A DNA stretch of 64,000 nt from Lujinxingia sediminis (GCF_004005565.1 NZ_SADD01000003.1:186001-250000); one strand, 5' to 3'. Positions 1 through 9,504 are shown, counted from the first letter of the stretch. The notes: generated from the sequence alone by a model not told the origin. Numbers and translations: made by a program.

Positions 1-363
1 GGAGACAACTACATCTTCAACATCAGCGGGGCGGACACCGAGTTGATGGTCGGACGCTCCAGCCAGTCACCGCGGGTGCTGACCGGTATGCAGACGATGC
101 TCTCGGAGTTCCTGGGGCGCGAGGCGCGGGGCAGCGTCGTGGTGGACATCGGCGGATTCAAGCAGAAGCGCCAGTCGCACTTAAGCCACGTCGGCTCGCG
201 CCTGGGTGAGGCGGCACTGAAGGTCGGGCGGCCGCTTCTGGTGGCGGGGCTCAGCGCGTTCGATCGCCGCGTGATCCATAAGCGCATCGACGATATGGAC
301 GGCGTCAAAAGCGAGAGCACCGATTACGGGATCTTCCGCAAGTTGAAGATCGACCCGAGCTGA
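1..363 (+). CDS. jag: Jag/KhpB RNA-binding protein, 3' part
   Basis: The reading frame is open from base 1, so the 5' end lies outside the window; about 120 residues remain. The visible part matches the end of the single-strand RNA-binding Jag/KhpB (SpoIIIJ-associated) family: the second half of a KH domain around the stretch reading ELMVGRSSQSPRVLTGMQ, with the degenerate GxxG-type loop VGRSSQ, then an R3H-type segment containing FDRRVIHKRIDD, in which an Arg and a His are three residues apart. The family partners with KhpA in RNA binding and cell-envelope control. Its position directly before mnmE fits the conserved rpmH-rnpA-yidC-jag-mnmE order near the origin of many bacteria. The name rests on the family pattern and this context. 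Confidence 0.82.
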   Translation, partial: GDNYIFNISGADTELMVGRSSQSPRVLTGMQTMLSEFLGREARGSVVVDIGGFKQKRQSHLSHVGSRLGEAALKVGRPLLVAGLSAFDRRVIHKRIDDMDGVKSESTDYGIFRKLKIDPS

Positions 364-377
364 GCGAAGGACCTGAC

Positions 378-406
378 GAGCGCCCCTTGAAGGGGGCGCT
401 CTTCGC
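378..406 (+). terminator. GC-rich hairpin between jag and mnmE
   Basis: Perfect 9-bp arms GAGCGCCCC (378-386) and GGGGCGCTC (393-401) enclose a 6-nt loop. Only a weak T-rich stretch follows, so this may be a leaky terminator or attenuator between jag and mnmE. It ends just before the GAGGA that serves as the mnmE ribosome-binding site. Confidence 0.55.
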
Positions 407-419
407 TTTGAGGACCATG

Positions 420-1802
420 ATGACGGGCAACGCGCCGACGATCGCCGCGATCGCCACACCTGCCGGTAGCGGGGGGGTGGGGATTGTGCGAATCAGCGGG
501 GGACACGCTGAGAGGATTCTTGAGCAGATGGTGCCGGGCTGGCCGTCGTCTCACCCCACCCACCTGATGCGTCTGAGCCGGATTGTCGACACAGCCGGCG
601 AACTGATCGATGAGGCGCTGGCCGTGATTATGCGCGGGCCGCGCAGCTATACGGGTGATGACGTCGTGGAGCTGCAATGCCACGGCGGGCCCATCGTGTT
701 GCGTCGCGTGCTCGATCGCGCACTGGAGTTGGGTGCGCGCATCGCCGAGCCCGGAGAATTTACCCGACGCGCGTTTTTGAATGGACGCCTCGATCTGACC
801 CAGGCCGAAGCGGTGGCCGACCTGGTCAACGCCACCACCGATGCGGCCCATCGCCTGGCCCTGGAGCATCTGCAGGGGTCGCTTGGTGAGGAGATCCGCG
901 GCATCGTCGAGAGCCTCACGGTGGCGGCGGTGCTCATTGAGGCTGCCCTCGACTTCAGCCACGAGGAGCACGTCTACCAGATCGAGCGCGATGAGATCGG
1001 CGAGCGCATCGATGGGGCCAGCGCGCGACTTCAGCAGCTGCGCGCGAAATTCGACCAGGGACGTCGCCAACGCGAGGGCGTTCGGGTGGTGATTCTGGGC
1101 GCCACGAACGCCGGAAAATCCACTCTTTTCAACACCTTGCACGGAACCGACCGCGCCATCGTCACCGAGATTGAGGGTACGACGCGCGACTTCCTCGAAG
1201 AGGAGATTCAGCTCGAAGGCGTGGCGCTGCGCCTGATCGATACCGCAGGGCTGCGTGAGACCGAAGATCGCGTGGAGGCCATCGGCATTGAGCGAAGCCG
1301 CGAGCTTGGCGAGCGGGCCGATCTGCTCCTGCGCGTCATCGATCGCAGCCGCCCGCTGCGCGCCGAAGAACGCGAGGCTCTTCATGAGGATCTTCGCTCG
1401 GGGCGACCCACCCTGCTGATCTGCAATAAGAGCGATCTTCCGGACGGACGAAGCCCGGAGGATCAGGCGCTCTGCGCACGCTTCACCCACCGCGTCGACT
1501 GCGCCCTGGGTGCCTCGCCGCCTTTGGGCACCGACGCGCTCATCGATCGCCTGTCGACCCTGGCACGCGAACTGACCTCTGGCGAGGGCGTGCTACTCAG
1601 CCGCGCGCGCCATCTTCAGGGGGTCGTCGCCGCGATCGACGCCCTGGCACGCGCCCGTCAGGCGCTGGAGATGGAGATGGAGCATGAGCTCATCGCCATC
1701 GATCTTCGCGAAGCCCTCGACGCCCTGGGTGATATCACCGGGAAGGTGCGCACCGACGATATTCTGCAGCGCATCTTCTCGGAGTTCTGCGTCGGGAAAT
1801 AG
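420..1802 (+). CDS. mnmE: tRNA modification GTPase MnmE (TrmE)
   Basis: A 460-residue GTPase that, with MnmG, installs the (carboxymethyl)aminomethyl group on U34 of certain tRNAs. The N-terminal formyl-tetrahydrofolate-binding domain starts TIAAIATPAGSGGVGIVRIS. The G domain follows near residue 225: P-loop GATNAGKS, switch TTRDF, DTAGLRETED and NKSD. The protein ends FCVGK, the MnmE C terminus carrying the catalytic Cys. Length is normal for the family. ATGs lie at 417 and 420; GAGGA at 410-414 leaves only 2 nt before the first and 5 nt before the second, so 420 is preferred. A TTG at 387 in frame falls in the hairpin loop and is unlikely. Confidence 0.97.
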   Translation: MTGNAPTIAAIATPAGSGGVGIVRISGGHAERILEQMVPGWPSSHPTHLMRLSRIVDTAGELIDEALAVIMRGPRSYTGDDVVELQCHGGPIVLRRVLDRALELGARIAEPGEFTRRAFLNGRLDLTQAEAVADLVNATTDAAHRLALEHLQGSLGEEIRGIVESLTVAAVLIEAALDFSHEEHVYQIERDEIGERIDGASARLQQLRAKFDQGRRQREGVRVVILGATNAGKSTLFNTLHGTDRAIVTEIEGTTRDFLEEEIQLEGVALRLIDTAGLRETEDRVEAIGIERSRELGERADLLLRVIDRSRPLRAEEREALHEDLRSGRPTLLICNKSDLPDGRSPEDQALCARFTHRVDCALGASPPLGTDALIDRLSTLARELTSGEGVLLSRARHLQGVVAAIDALARARQALEMEMEHELIAIDLREALDALGDITGKVRTDDILQRIFSEFCVGK

Positions 1803-2060
1803 GGGCTGTGGAGTGAGGTGTGCGACGTGGGGAGCTTCGGGTGGGGAGATGGAGGTCCGCGGGGAGTGGTTGGGTGGTTATGGGGTTGGGTGGTTGAGGG
1901 ACCCGGGCAACGTGCGGGGTGGGTCGATTCGTGTGTGCGGATGGGGGAGCGCGTGGCGTGGGGGGGCGGGGGAGCGCGTGGTGCCGCGTCTTAAACGGCC
2001 CGGATAGCAGCAGAGCCCACAGCTATTTTCCTCATCAAAAAGCCGCCCTGAATAAAAAAT
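1803..2060. repeat. G-rich dispersed repeat, diverged copy
   Basis: No gene is supported here. Bases about 1868-1940 carry a decayed copy of the G-rich dispersed element seen better at 27.6, 52.8, 55.8 and 59.9 kb: GTTGGGTGGTT motifs followed by GGGTCGATTCGTGTG. Confidence 0.55.
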
Positions 2061-2077
2061 GCACAAAAACTTTGTGC
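2061..2077. promoter_or_regulatory. Inverted repeat upstream of DUF3015-like gene
   Basis: GCACAAA (2061-2067) and TTTGTGC (2071-2077) form a perfect 7-bp inverted repeat with a 3-nt spacer, 55 bases before the next start codon. It could be an operator or a leader hairpin; no clear -10/-35 pair was seen with it. Confidence 0.35.
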
Positions 2078-2131
2078 GTTCGCGACTAACTTCTCGACAT
2101 TCACTGATGAATGACGACCGGGAGGTTATGA

Positions 2132-2623
2132 ATGCCGACACGACTGTTGCGCAGCGCACGACACGTATCTTTTGTAGGAATCGCCCTCGTTGCCCTGGCG
2201 CTGCCTTCGCTGGCGAGCGCGGATCATGGTCATTCTTCGACGACGTCGATCATCTTGATCCCGGGCCCTTTTATGAGCCTGACCTCGTCGACCTCGACGA
2301 CAGGAGCGGCGTTCTTCGCGCCGATGTTTACCACCGTGAAGCTCTTCGCAGACAGCGGTGAGGCGTCCGGCGAGATGGTGGCCTTTCTCAACGACCATCA
2401 ACGCGATCTTCAGCAGGATCTGGCCCTGGGGGGCGGGGCGTCGATCGACGCGCTGGCGAGCATGATGGGGGTAGAGGCCGACAAGCGTCACACCTTCTCG
2501 CAGGCGCTTTTTGAGGAGCGTCACGCGCTGATGGGTTCACTCTCCCACGATCAGGTGGGGGTGGAGGAGGCGACCCGCTTTCTCAGCGTCTTGAGCGATG
2601 CCGGACTCATTGAGCGCGCGTGA
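2132..2623 (+). CDS. Secreted DUF3015-like protein
   Basis: A 163-residue exported protein. The signal peptide has a basic start, the hydrophobic core VGIALVALALPSLASA and cleavage after ASA. The rest resembles DUF3015: an N-terminal Ser/Thr-rich part, then a helical part with FLNDHQRDLQQDLALGGGAS and IDALASMMG, where the family has an N-x-D-L-x-x-D-I-A-x-G-x-G-E pattern. Function is unknown. The start is fixed by GGGAGG at 2120-2125. The next gene encodes a DUF4105 protein, and I recall these families being neighbours elsewhere, which supports the call. It could be another small periplasmic family. Confidence 0.6.
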   Translation: MPTRLLRSARHVSFVGIALVALALPSLASADHGHSSTTSIILIPGPFMSLTSSTSTTGAAFFAPMFTTVKLFADSGEASGEMVAFLNDHQRDLQQDLALGGGASIDALASMMGVEADKRHTFSQALFEERHALMGSLSHDQVGVEEATRFLSVLSDAGLIERA

Positions 2624-2699
2624 TTCAGCCCGCAATTAAGGATCGTTGCGGGGTATGTGTATGACCCCGGTTTGACGATAGGCCGCATCAAATAAGGGC

Positions 2700-2768
2700 G
2701 ATGCACGTCTCTCGGTCGAGCGCCTCGGGGTATGCACAGACCCTGCCCTCGCCAGAGCGACGTGCATC
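2700..2768. repeat. Long-loop inverted repeat
   Basis: GATGCACGTC at 2700-2709 is the exact reverse complement of GACGTGCATC at 2759-2768, with 49 nt between the arms. It sits between the DUF3015-like and DUF4105 genes. No T-tract follows, so it is not an ordinary terminator. Confidence 0.4.
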
Positions 2769-2859
2769 TCGAAGCGAGCCCAACGCAGCGGTGGCCGAGG
2801 CGTACCTCGGGTGCTAAGGTTCCGCCGAATTTTGAACTCGTACCCGGGATTGTAGCGAC

Positions 2860-5800
2860 GTGACGTACAGGTCGTGGTGGATGGGATGTGGTCTGAGGCC
2901 GACGCGCGGCTCTGGCACGCGGGTCGCGGTGGCGATGGTCACCGTGGCGATGGCATATGCGTTGGCGTTGCCTGCCACCGCCGCGCAGCGTTACGACAAC
3001 GCCGCTGCCGGCGCGCAGCGAGCCCTTGAGCGTGCGCGCCTCGCCCGGGCCGCCGCCGAGCTGGGATCGCAGCATGCGCAGCAGTCCACCCGGCTGGCCG
3101 GCGAGTTGAGCGAGGCGCTTCTGGCGCGCGCCGGGGCGCGCGATGTGCTGGCCGCTCAAAACGAGGCACGCGTCGCCGAGCTGCAGCGAGAGTTCGGGCT
3201 CATCGTCGATACGCCGGAGCGCTGGCAGCCCGATGACATCGCCGCGCTGATCCGGGGTGCCCGCGCCCTTCCTGAGACGCTCTTTGAGCAACTACAACGC
3301 CAGCCGGTGCGTCTGGTCAGGCGTCGGCAGGCCTGCCTCTACGGGATGGGGCGCTACAGCGAGCGCTGTCCCACCTTCGGGGACGATGGGCGAGTGTTTT
3401 ATATCTACGACAGCCCGCCTCTTCTGGGGGAAGGGCCGGTCGAGGAATACGCGGTGCTGCGGGCCGAGGAACAGCGCGAGCTGCAACTTCGGCGCGCAGT
3501 GGTGCACCTTGTGATGGTGCTCGAAGATCGCGCGCGGGGCTGGTCGAACACCTTTGACTGGCAGCAGGTCAACGGCTGGCATGCGGCCCTACGCGGGCCC
3601 CATAACCAGGATGTCTGGGGTTACGCGCGGCCGATGGGCATGCGCAGCGCACACCTGGATTTTGTGACCTTTGCCGAGGCCTATGTTGTTCGCCCCGAAG
3701 ATCTGCTGCTGGAGCGGCAGGATCAGTCCGAGGTGGCGCGCCGTCTGGAGGATCTCGATCCGAACGCCACGCTGGGCTGTCAGTTCTTTACGGCCTCGCG
3801 CGCGCTCAGGAGCTTTCTGGCCGAGCGCGCGCCGGGGTGGGAGGAGCCCGAGCGCGTGCTGCCGCGCGCGGCGATGGCCGGGGCGCGCTGTCCGGCTTTT
3901 GAAGCCTGGGCTCGCCACGACGATCTCGATGGTTTTGATGTGCTGCTGGCCGCGGCGACCTCGCGCCCCCAATCCCTTTACGGACACCTGCTCCTCCACG
4001 TGAAGTATCGCGGTGGGGGGCTTGTGCGCGGGGTGGGTTTTGAGCCCGTCTACCAGTTCGGTGCGCTCACCGACAGCGATGTCGATCCCATCGATTACCT
4101 CATCAAAGGGGTCGTCGGGGGCTTTCCCACGGTGCTGGAGCTCAACTCCTTTCGGGGCGTCGACCGGCTCTTTTTGCAGTACGAGAAACGCAATCTTCGC
4201 CGCTTCACCTTGCAGCTCAATCCAGAGCAGTCCCACCGCCTGCTGGAGCGCCTCTGGGAGAGCGAGCGACGAACGCTCTATCCCTACCGCTTCCTCAACG
4301 CCAACTGCGCGTCTTTTCTGGTCGACTTGATGGAGCCGGCCCTGGGACTGGATCTTCCCGAGCGCGACGGGGCCATTATCATGCCCACCGATGTGCTCGA
4401 TCTGCTGGCGTCGGTTGATAATGGCGAGCAGGGGCGACTTCTTATCAAGCGCCCCGACACCCTGCGCAGCGGGCGTGAAGTGGCTCAGGAGGCCGCGCGC
4501 ACACGACGCGCGCTGCTGCTCAGTCTGGCTGACGCCATCGACGCCGACCGCCCCACCCGCGCCCACTTCGACGCGCTGCTTGAAGCCCTGGAAGATCCCG
4601 ATCCGGCCACGCGCGAGCGCGCCTACGCCACTACCGAAGCGCTCTTCTCCAAGCTGGCCACCGCACATCCGGACCAGGCCCGGCTGCTCGTCGATACGCT
4701 CTACAACAGCGTGCTCGTCGAGCGCTTCTTTATGGACAACGCCCACTACGCCCGACGAGCCCTGCTCTTTGCTGCCCAGGGCCCTCGCCCTCGCCTGAGC
4801 GCGCAGGAGCTCATCGCGAGACGACGCGCCCTCTACCGCGATGAAGATCTCATCGCCCGCGCCGAGGCTCAGGCACACTGGGCCGCTCACAACACCATCG
4901 ACATCGATCCCTCCACCGTCGTGTGGAACCCGGACGAGCAGGCCGTGCTCGATCACGAGGCCCAGACCCGCGCAAGCTACCTTAGGGCGCTTAAAGCCCA
5001 ATCCGCGCTCATCGATGCGCATCTTCCCGACTGGGACGGCGTGGCCTACCTCGACGCGCGCGCGCAGCGGTATCTGGAGCGAATGAAGGCCATTGACGCG
5101 CGCTCGAAAGGCCCCTCAGGCCGCCATCGCCTCACCCTGGGCGGCGGCGCCACCAACCAGCTCCGAACGCACCTGGAGCTCTCCTACTCGCCCATCGAAG
5201 ATCGCCTGGGCGAAGTTCGCCAGCGCGGCTACCGCGGCGATATCGAGTCGCGCATCTTCGGCCTGGATCTGGCCGCCGAGATAGGCCCGGACCTTCGGGA
5301 AACAGCCGAGAGCCTGCAGGCCGATCTTGTGATCTTCCGCTACGCCAGCCTCCAGCGCACCTACGGGGCGGTGCGGCGCGGCTTTTTGGACGCGGCCGGC
5401 TGGGGACTCGATCTTCGAGTGAGCCACGACGGGCGCCGCGATCTCTATTTCGGGCTCACAGCCACACCCACGCTCCTGATGCCCCTGTGGCGCGCCCGCG
5501 ATGACGTCAACCATCTGGTCGTGGGCCTGGGCGCCTACGTGGGCTTTGACGCCCACCGTGAAAGCAGTGCGCTGCTGGGCGCTGATCTGCAACTTCGCGG
5601 GCAGCTGCATCTTTTCGGAAGTTACGCCAACGTGATGCGCCTGTGGGCCTCCAGCGCGCAGCTTGCGAGCCTGCCCGGGGGCTGGCGCTACGAGGTGCGT
5701 GGCGGGCTTGCCGCCGAGCTGAAACTCGCCACATTTGGCGAGTCACCCCTGGTGGCCGGGCCCTTTATCGACGCCCTCTACACCACCCGCGACTACCGCC

Positions 5801-5871
5801 CTCTTGAGGCCGACCAGAGCCCCTTCTTCGGGACCTGGCGCGCCGGACTTCGGGTGGAGCTTCCCTTCTAA
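2860..5871 (+). CDS. DUF4105 (Lnb-like) periplasmic / outer-membrane protein
   Basis: A large exported protein of 1003 residues from a GTG start; an in-frame ATG at 2881 would give nearly the same product, and neither has a strong Shine-Dalgarno site. The signal peptide core is VAVAMVTVAMAYALALPATAA. The central region (about residues 360-500) has the DUF4105 / Lnb N-terminal periplasmic domain: SLYGHLLLHVKY, then ELNSFRGVDRLFLQYEKR, then RFLNANCASFL with a conserved Asn-Cys pair, features suggesting an NlpC/P60-like cysteine fold. The last ~230 residues alternate polar and hydrophobic positions and end in Phe (VELPF), which suggests a C-terminal outer-membrane beta-barrel. Substrate unknown. 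It may act with the DUF3015-like neighbour. Confidence 0.8.
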   Translation: MTYRSWWMGCGLRPTRGSGTRVAVAMVTVAMAYALALPATAAQRYDNAAAGAQRALERARLARAAAELGSQHAQQSTRLAGELSEALLARAGARDVLAAQNEARVAELQREFGLIVDTPERWQPDDIAALIRGARALPETLFEQLQRQPVRLVRRRQACLYGMGRYSERCPTFGDDGRVFYIYDSPPLLGEGPVEEYAVLRAEEQRELQLRRAVVHLVMVLEDRARGWSNTFDWQQVNGWHAALRGPHNQDVWGYARPMGMRSAHLDFVTFAEAYVVRPEDLLLERQDQSEVARRLEDLDPNATLGCQFFTASRALRSFLAERAPGWEEPERVLPRAAMAGARCPAFEAWARHDDLDGFDVLLAAATSRPQSLYGHLLLHVKYRGGGLVRGVGFEPVYQFGALTDSDVDPIDYLIKGVVGGFPTVLELNSFRGVDRLFLQYEKRNLRRFTLQLNPEQSHRLLERLWESERRTLYPYRFLNANCASFLVDLMEPALGLDLPERDGAIIMPTDVLDLLASVDNGEQGRLLIKRPDTLRSGREVAQEAARTRRALLLSLADAIDADRPTRAHFDALLEALEDPDPATRERAYATTEALFSKLATAHPDQARLLVDTLYNSVLVERFFMDNAHYARRALLFAAQGPRPRLSAQELIARRRALYRDEDLIARAEAQAHWAAHNTIDIDPSTVVWNPDEQAVLDHEAQTRASYLRALKAQSALIDAHLPDWDGVAYLDARAQRYLERMKAIDARSKGPSGRHRLTLGGGATNQLRTHLELSYSPIEDRLGEVRQRGYRGDIESRIFGLDLAAEIGPDLRETAESLQADLVIFRYASLQRTYGAVRRGFLDAAGWGLDLRVSHDGRRDLYFGLTATPTLLMPLWRARDDVNHLVVGLGAYVGFDAHRESSALLGADLQLRGQLHLFGSYANVMRLWASSAQLASLPGGWRYEVRGGLAAELKLATFGESPLVAGPFIDALYTTRDYRPLEADQSPFFGTWRAGLRVELPF

Positions 5872-5891
5872 ACGGCCATCGTTCACGCGTC

Positions 5892-6338
5892 TCAGCGCGC
5901 GCGGCTGTCGATCATGATCGTGACCGGCCCGGCGTTGGTCAGAGAGACGTTCATCATCGCCCCGAACTGCCCGGTCCCCGTGGTGATGCCACGGGCACGC
6001 GCGCGCGCCACAAAGGCCTCGTACATCGCCTCGGCAGGCTCCGGTTTCATCGCGTCCCCAAAACTCGGTCGCCGCCCACGTCGCGTGTCGGCGTAGAGCG
6101 TAAACTGGCTCACGACCAGAAGTTCGCCGCCGATATCGAGCAGGGAGAGGTTCATCTTGCCGGCCTCATCCTCAAAGATGCGCAGGTTGATCACCTTCTC
6201 AAAGACGTAATCGAGGTCCTCGTCGGTGTCGCCCTCCCCGCAGCCAAGAAGAACGAGAAGTCCGCGCCCACACTGGCCGACCGTCTCATTGTCGACCTCG
6301 ACCCGGGCCTGATGAACGCGTTGAATCAATGCTCGCAT
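5892..6338 (-). CDS. dtd: D-aminoacyl-tRNA deacylase
   Basis: A 148-residue enzyme that hydrolyses D-amino acids (and Gly) from mischarged tRNA. It is full length and starts MRALIQRV. The two active-site motifs are present: [17 protein letters not shown] in the middle and [11 protein letters not shown] at the C terminus, which carries the Gly-cis-Pro selectivity signature. AGGAG lies just upstream of the start. The gene converges with the DUF4105 gene, the two stops being about 20 bases apart, and is divergent from the acyltransferase. Confidence 0.96.
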   Translation of the reverse strand: MRALIQRVHQARVEVDNETVGQCGRGLLVLLGCGEGDTDEDLDYVFEKVINLRIFEDEAGKMNLSLLDIGGELLVVSQFTLYADTRRGRRPSFGDAMKPEPAEAMYEAFVARARARGITTGTGQFGAMMNVSLTNAGPVTIMIDSRAR

Positions 6339-6472
6339 ACCGCTCCTATTCGTTGAGGCAAAGGTGCTCCCCGGGGCCCTCGCGCGGCTACTTTTGCGCG
6401 GAGGGCTGTGTTACCTTTTCCGCGTTTTCCCCCTGTGGGTCCACCCCCGATTTCCCCCTGCGCACGGTGTCT

Positions 6473-7495
6473 ATGCTGACCCTCGATACCCTCAAGGCCA
6501 TCTCGCTGACTCGTCGACCCCTGGGCCAGGTGATGTTTGCGTCTGGTGTGCTCACGCCGAACTTCAAAAACCCTCTGACACGCACCGATATCCACATCGA
6601 GGGGATGGAGAAGTTACCGCGCGACCGGCCGGTGATCTTCGCGATGAACCATACCGACCGCTACAACTACTGGCCCTTCCAGTGGCGGCTCTGGCGCGAT
6701 GAGGGGATGTTTACCACGACCTGGGTCAAAGGGAAGTACTACAATAACCCGGCGATCCAGACCTTCATGATCAAGATGAACAACCTGGCGGTGCCCTCAC
6801 GCGGCTATTTAATCACCGCCGACGCGGTGCGCCTGCTGGGAAGGCCGCCGGCCGAGCGCGCCTACCGAATGGTGCGTAAGGCGGTGGACGGCGGCAGCAC
6901 CGATACCCGCTCGCTGCGCGAGCAGGCTGCCGAGGAAGGCGTCCTCTCCGATGTGGTGGCTCTGCTCGATACGCCCCGCGACCTGCTCGGGCTGAACTTC
7001 GACCCGCAGACCCATAACTACCTTGAGCGCATCGCGGAGCTTTTTAAGAAGATGATGGATCGCTTCGTCGAGCTCAACGAAGAGGCCTTCGGCATTGGTC
7101 TGCACGTGCTGGTCTTCCCCGAGGGCACCCGCTCGGTGCGCCTGCAGGAAGGACGCACCGGGCTTGCGCAGATGGCGCTGCGCATGAAGGCCACCGTCGT
7201 GCCGGTGGGCTGCAACGGCTCAGACCTTGCCTACCCGGGCAACAGCCCCCTCTCCAGCGGCGGCACGATCGTCTATCGCCTGGGCGAACCGATGACGCCT
7301 GAAGGCGACCTCGCGCCCTTTTCGATCGCCGAGGACTACACCCCCTTTACCCTGGAGGCCGAACGCGACCACGCCGCGGCGTTCCGGGGGATGACCGACC
7401 TGGTGATGGATCGCATCAACGATCTGCTCGACGAGCGCCACCAGCGCCTGGAGGGCCACGAGGGCAAGGTCAAAGGGGCCAATCGCTTCATCTGA
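6473..7495 (+). CDS. 1-acyl-glycerol-3-phosphate acyltransferase-like protein
   Basis: A 340-residue PlsC-type acyltransferase. The catalytic NHxxxxD box appears as NHTDRYNY, with Asp two residues after His rather than the usual spacing, and the glycerol-phosphate-binding box is FPEGTRS. About 90 residues separate the halves, including a helical segment (residues ~150-230), longer than in small PlsC proteins. The ATG at 6473 is chosen because homology begins soon after it; the frame is open back to 6329 but overlaps the dtd start. No clear Shine-Dalgarno site was seen. Membrane phospholipid synthesis or remodelling is the likely role; the acceptor is unknown. Confidence 0.8.
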   Translation: MLTLDTLKAISLTRRPLGQVMFASGVLTPNFKNPLTRTDIHIEGMEKLPRDRPVIFAMNHTDRYNYWPFQWRLWRDEGMFTTTWVKGKYYNNPAIQTFMIKMNNLAVPSRGYLITADAVRLLGRPPAERAYRMVRKAVDGGSTDTRSLREQAAEEGVLSDVVALLDTPRDLLGLNFDPQTHNYLERIAELFKKMMDRFVELNEEAFGIGLHVLVFPEGTRSVRLQEGRTGLAQMALRMKATVVPVGCNGSDLAYPGNSPLSSGGTIVYRLGEPMTPEGDLAPFSIAEDYTPFTLEAERDHAAAFRGMTDLVMDRINDLLDERHQRLEGHEGKVKGANRFI

Positions 7496-7499
7496 GCGC

Positions 7500-7590
7500 G
7501 AAGTACGGGGACGATGTCCGACCCTCGGTCGGACACTTCGCACCCGAAGTGCGGGGACGATGTCCGACCCTCGGTCGGGCACTTCGCCGC
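7500..7590. repeat. REP-like palindrome array, two units
   Basis: Two direct repeats 46 bp apart (starting at 7515 and 7561) each contain the palindrome TCCGACC-CTC-GGTCGGA or a one-base variant, flanked by gaagt(g/a)cgggg and cacttcg. The array fills the gap between two convergent genes. Confidence 0.8.
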
Positions 7591-7596
7591 AAACAT

Positions 7597-9402
7597 CTAC
7601 CCGTACATCGCGTCGATCTGAGCCGCATAGCGCTCCAAGATCACCCGGCGCTTCACCTTACGCGTCGGCGTCAGCTCGTCGCGGGACTCCGCAAAATCCT
7701 CGGGGAGAAGGGTAAAGCGTTTGATCGTCTCCACCCTGGCGAGCTTGCGGTTGATGCGGTCGATATGCCCCTGAATATGGGACTGAAACTCCGGATCGTC
7801 GGCGAGTTGGCGGAGGTCGGTGGGGAGGTCATGTTTCTTTGCAAAGGCCGGCGCCAGATCGGGATCCAGGGTCAGAAGGACGCTCAAATACTTGCGCTGG
7901 TCGCCGATGACGACCGCCTGACTGATCACATCGAGCTCTTTGAGGCGAGCTTCGAGGGGGGCGGGTGCGATGTTCTTGCCGCCGGAGGTGATGATGATGT
8001 TCTTCTTTCGGTCGGTGACTTTCAAAAAGCCATCAGCGTCCAGGCTGCCGATGTCGCCGGTGTGGAGCCAGCCGTTGACGAGCGTCTCGGCGGTCTTTTC
8101 GGGATCTTCAAAATAGCCCATAAAGACATTGGGGCCGCGAAAGAGGATCTCGCCATCGTCGGCGATCGCGATGTCGACCCGCGGCATCGCGCGCCCCACG
8201 GTGCCGAGTTTGCTCAGGCCCGTCCGAGGATAGTTCATGGTCGTGGGGCCGGAGCCCTCGGACTGCCCGTAGATCTCGCGGATGACGATGCCCAGACCCA
8301 TAAAGAACTCCAGCACATCGGCACCGATGGGGGCTGCCGAGCTGATCGCCAGGCGAAGGCGGTCAAGGCCGATAGGTTCGGCGACCTTGTCGAAAAAAAG
8401 CTTTTTGGCCACCGCGTAGCGAAGCGCGGTGACACCGCGCGGCGCACCATACTCGACAATATCATGCCCGGCCTCCACGCCCGCTTCACGTGACCAGCGC
8501 ACAATCGAGGCCTTCAACCCCGTCGCCTCATTGAGCCGGCTCTCCAGCACCGCGCGGAACTTCTCCCAGACCCGCGGCACGGCAAAAAAGAGCGTCGGGC
8601 GCGCCTCCACCAGCGCGTCGCGCAGCTTCTCGACGCTTTCGGCAAAGTAGACCGGGTAGCCCAGGGTGATCGCCAGGTGAATGGTAAACATCTGCTCGGC
8701 GATGTGTGAAAGAGGCAGGTACGAGACGACGCAGTCGCCCGGACCGGCACCGGTCTCACCGATCAGCGCATCGCCCACGACCTCAAAAGCCATGTTGGCG
8801 GTGATCGCCAGGTTGTCGTGACTGAGCATCACCCCCTTGGGAGCTCCGGTTGTCCCACTGGTGTAGATCAACGTCGCCAGCTCCTGACCGACCAATGCCT
8901 CCACGCGACGATCGACCTCATCCTGAAACGCCCGCCCGCGCTCTAAAAAGTCGTCGAAGCTGACCACGCGTTCGTCGTCAATCCCCCGGGCGTCGCGGAT
9001 CATCACGACCTGCTCAAGGTGCTCAAGCCCGTCGATGATCGCTGCGGCTTTCTCCCACTGAATCTGGTCTTCGAGCACGAGCACGCGCGCGCGGCAGTGC
9101 CCGGCGATGTACGCCATCTGCTCAGCGCTGTCGGTATGGTAGATGCCGGAAGGGACCACACCCGCAAGCATCGCACCGACGTCGGCAAACACCCACTCGG
9201 GGCAGTTGTAGCCGCAGATATTAATGCGCTCGCCGGCCTCAATGCCCAGCGCGACCAGCGCTCCGGCAAATGCCCGCGCGCGCTGCCCGTACTCCGCCCA
9301 CGAGATCGCCTGCCAGACTCCCTCCTCGTTGTAATACATCGCCGGCGCGTCACCTCGCCGGTTAACTTGCGTCAGAAAGCGATCGATCACCGTGTCGCGC
9401 AT
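7597..9402 (-). CDS. Long-chain fatty acid-CoA ligase (AMP-forming)
   Basis: A 601-residue ANL-superfamily acyl-CoA synthetase that activates a fatty acid through an acyl-adenylate. Visible motifs in order: TLIYTSGTTGAPKGVMLSH (A3, phosphate binding), YGQSEGSG (A5), GWLHTGD (A7), DRKKNIIITSGGKNIAP (A8 hinge), and a C-terminal Lys-rich end, RKVKRR. The architecture is that of the FadD15-like long-chain group. The ATG at 9402 follows GGAGGA; the open frame extends to 9648, but the upstream codons run through repeat DNA. It converges with the acyltransferase gene, and both act in lipid metabolism. Confidence 0.93.
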   Translation of the reverse strand: MRDTVIDRFLTQVNRRGDAPAMYYNEEGVWQAISWAEYGQRARAFAGALVALGIEAGERINICGYNCPEWVFADVGAMLAGVVPSGIYHTDSAEQMAYIAGHCRARVLVLEDQIQWEKAAAIIDGLEHLEQVVMIRDARGIDDERVVSFDDFLERGRAFQDEVDRRVEALVGQELATLIYTSGTTGAPKGVMLSHDNLAITANMAFEVVGDALIGETGAGPGDCVVSYLPLSHIAEQMFTIHLAITLGYPVYFAESVEKLRDALVEARPTLFFAVPRVWEKFRAVLESRLNEATGLKASIVRWSREAGVEAGHDIVEYGAPRGVTALRYAVAKKLFFDKVAEPIGLDRLRLAISSAAPIGADVLEFFMGLGIVIREIYGQSEGSGPTTMNYPRTGLSKLGTVGRAMPRVDIAIADDGEILFRGPNVFMGYFEDPEKTAETLVNGWLHTGDIGSLDADGFLKVTDRKKNIIITSGGKNIAPAPLEARLKELDVISQAVVIGDQRKYLSVLLTLDPDLAPAFAKKHDLPTDLRQLADDPEFQSHIQGHIDRINRKLARVETIKRFTLLPEDFAESRDELTPTRKVKRRVILERYAAQIDAMYG

Positions 9403-9504
9403 CTTCGTCCTCCGAGTCGGGCGGGGATTGCAAACGAGGCGGGAAGCAGAGCATGTCGTATGCCGGAAGTGTAAATCGCCAGCGGCCTGCGCGCCAGCGT
9501 CCAC

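Noticed and set aside
324-1490. Long minus-strand open frame opposite mnmE
   Set aside because: It is a shadow of the GC-rich mnmE gene and has no family motif.
3589-5022. 477-codon minus-strand open frame
   Set aside because: It lies opposite the DUF4105 gene; codon pattern and motifs support the plus strand.
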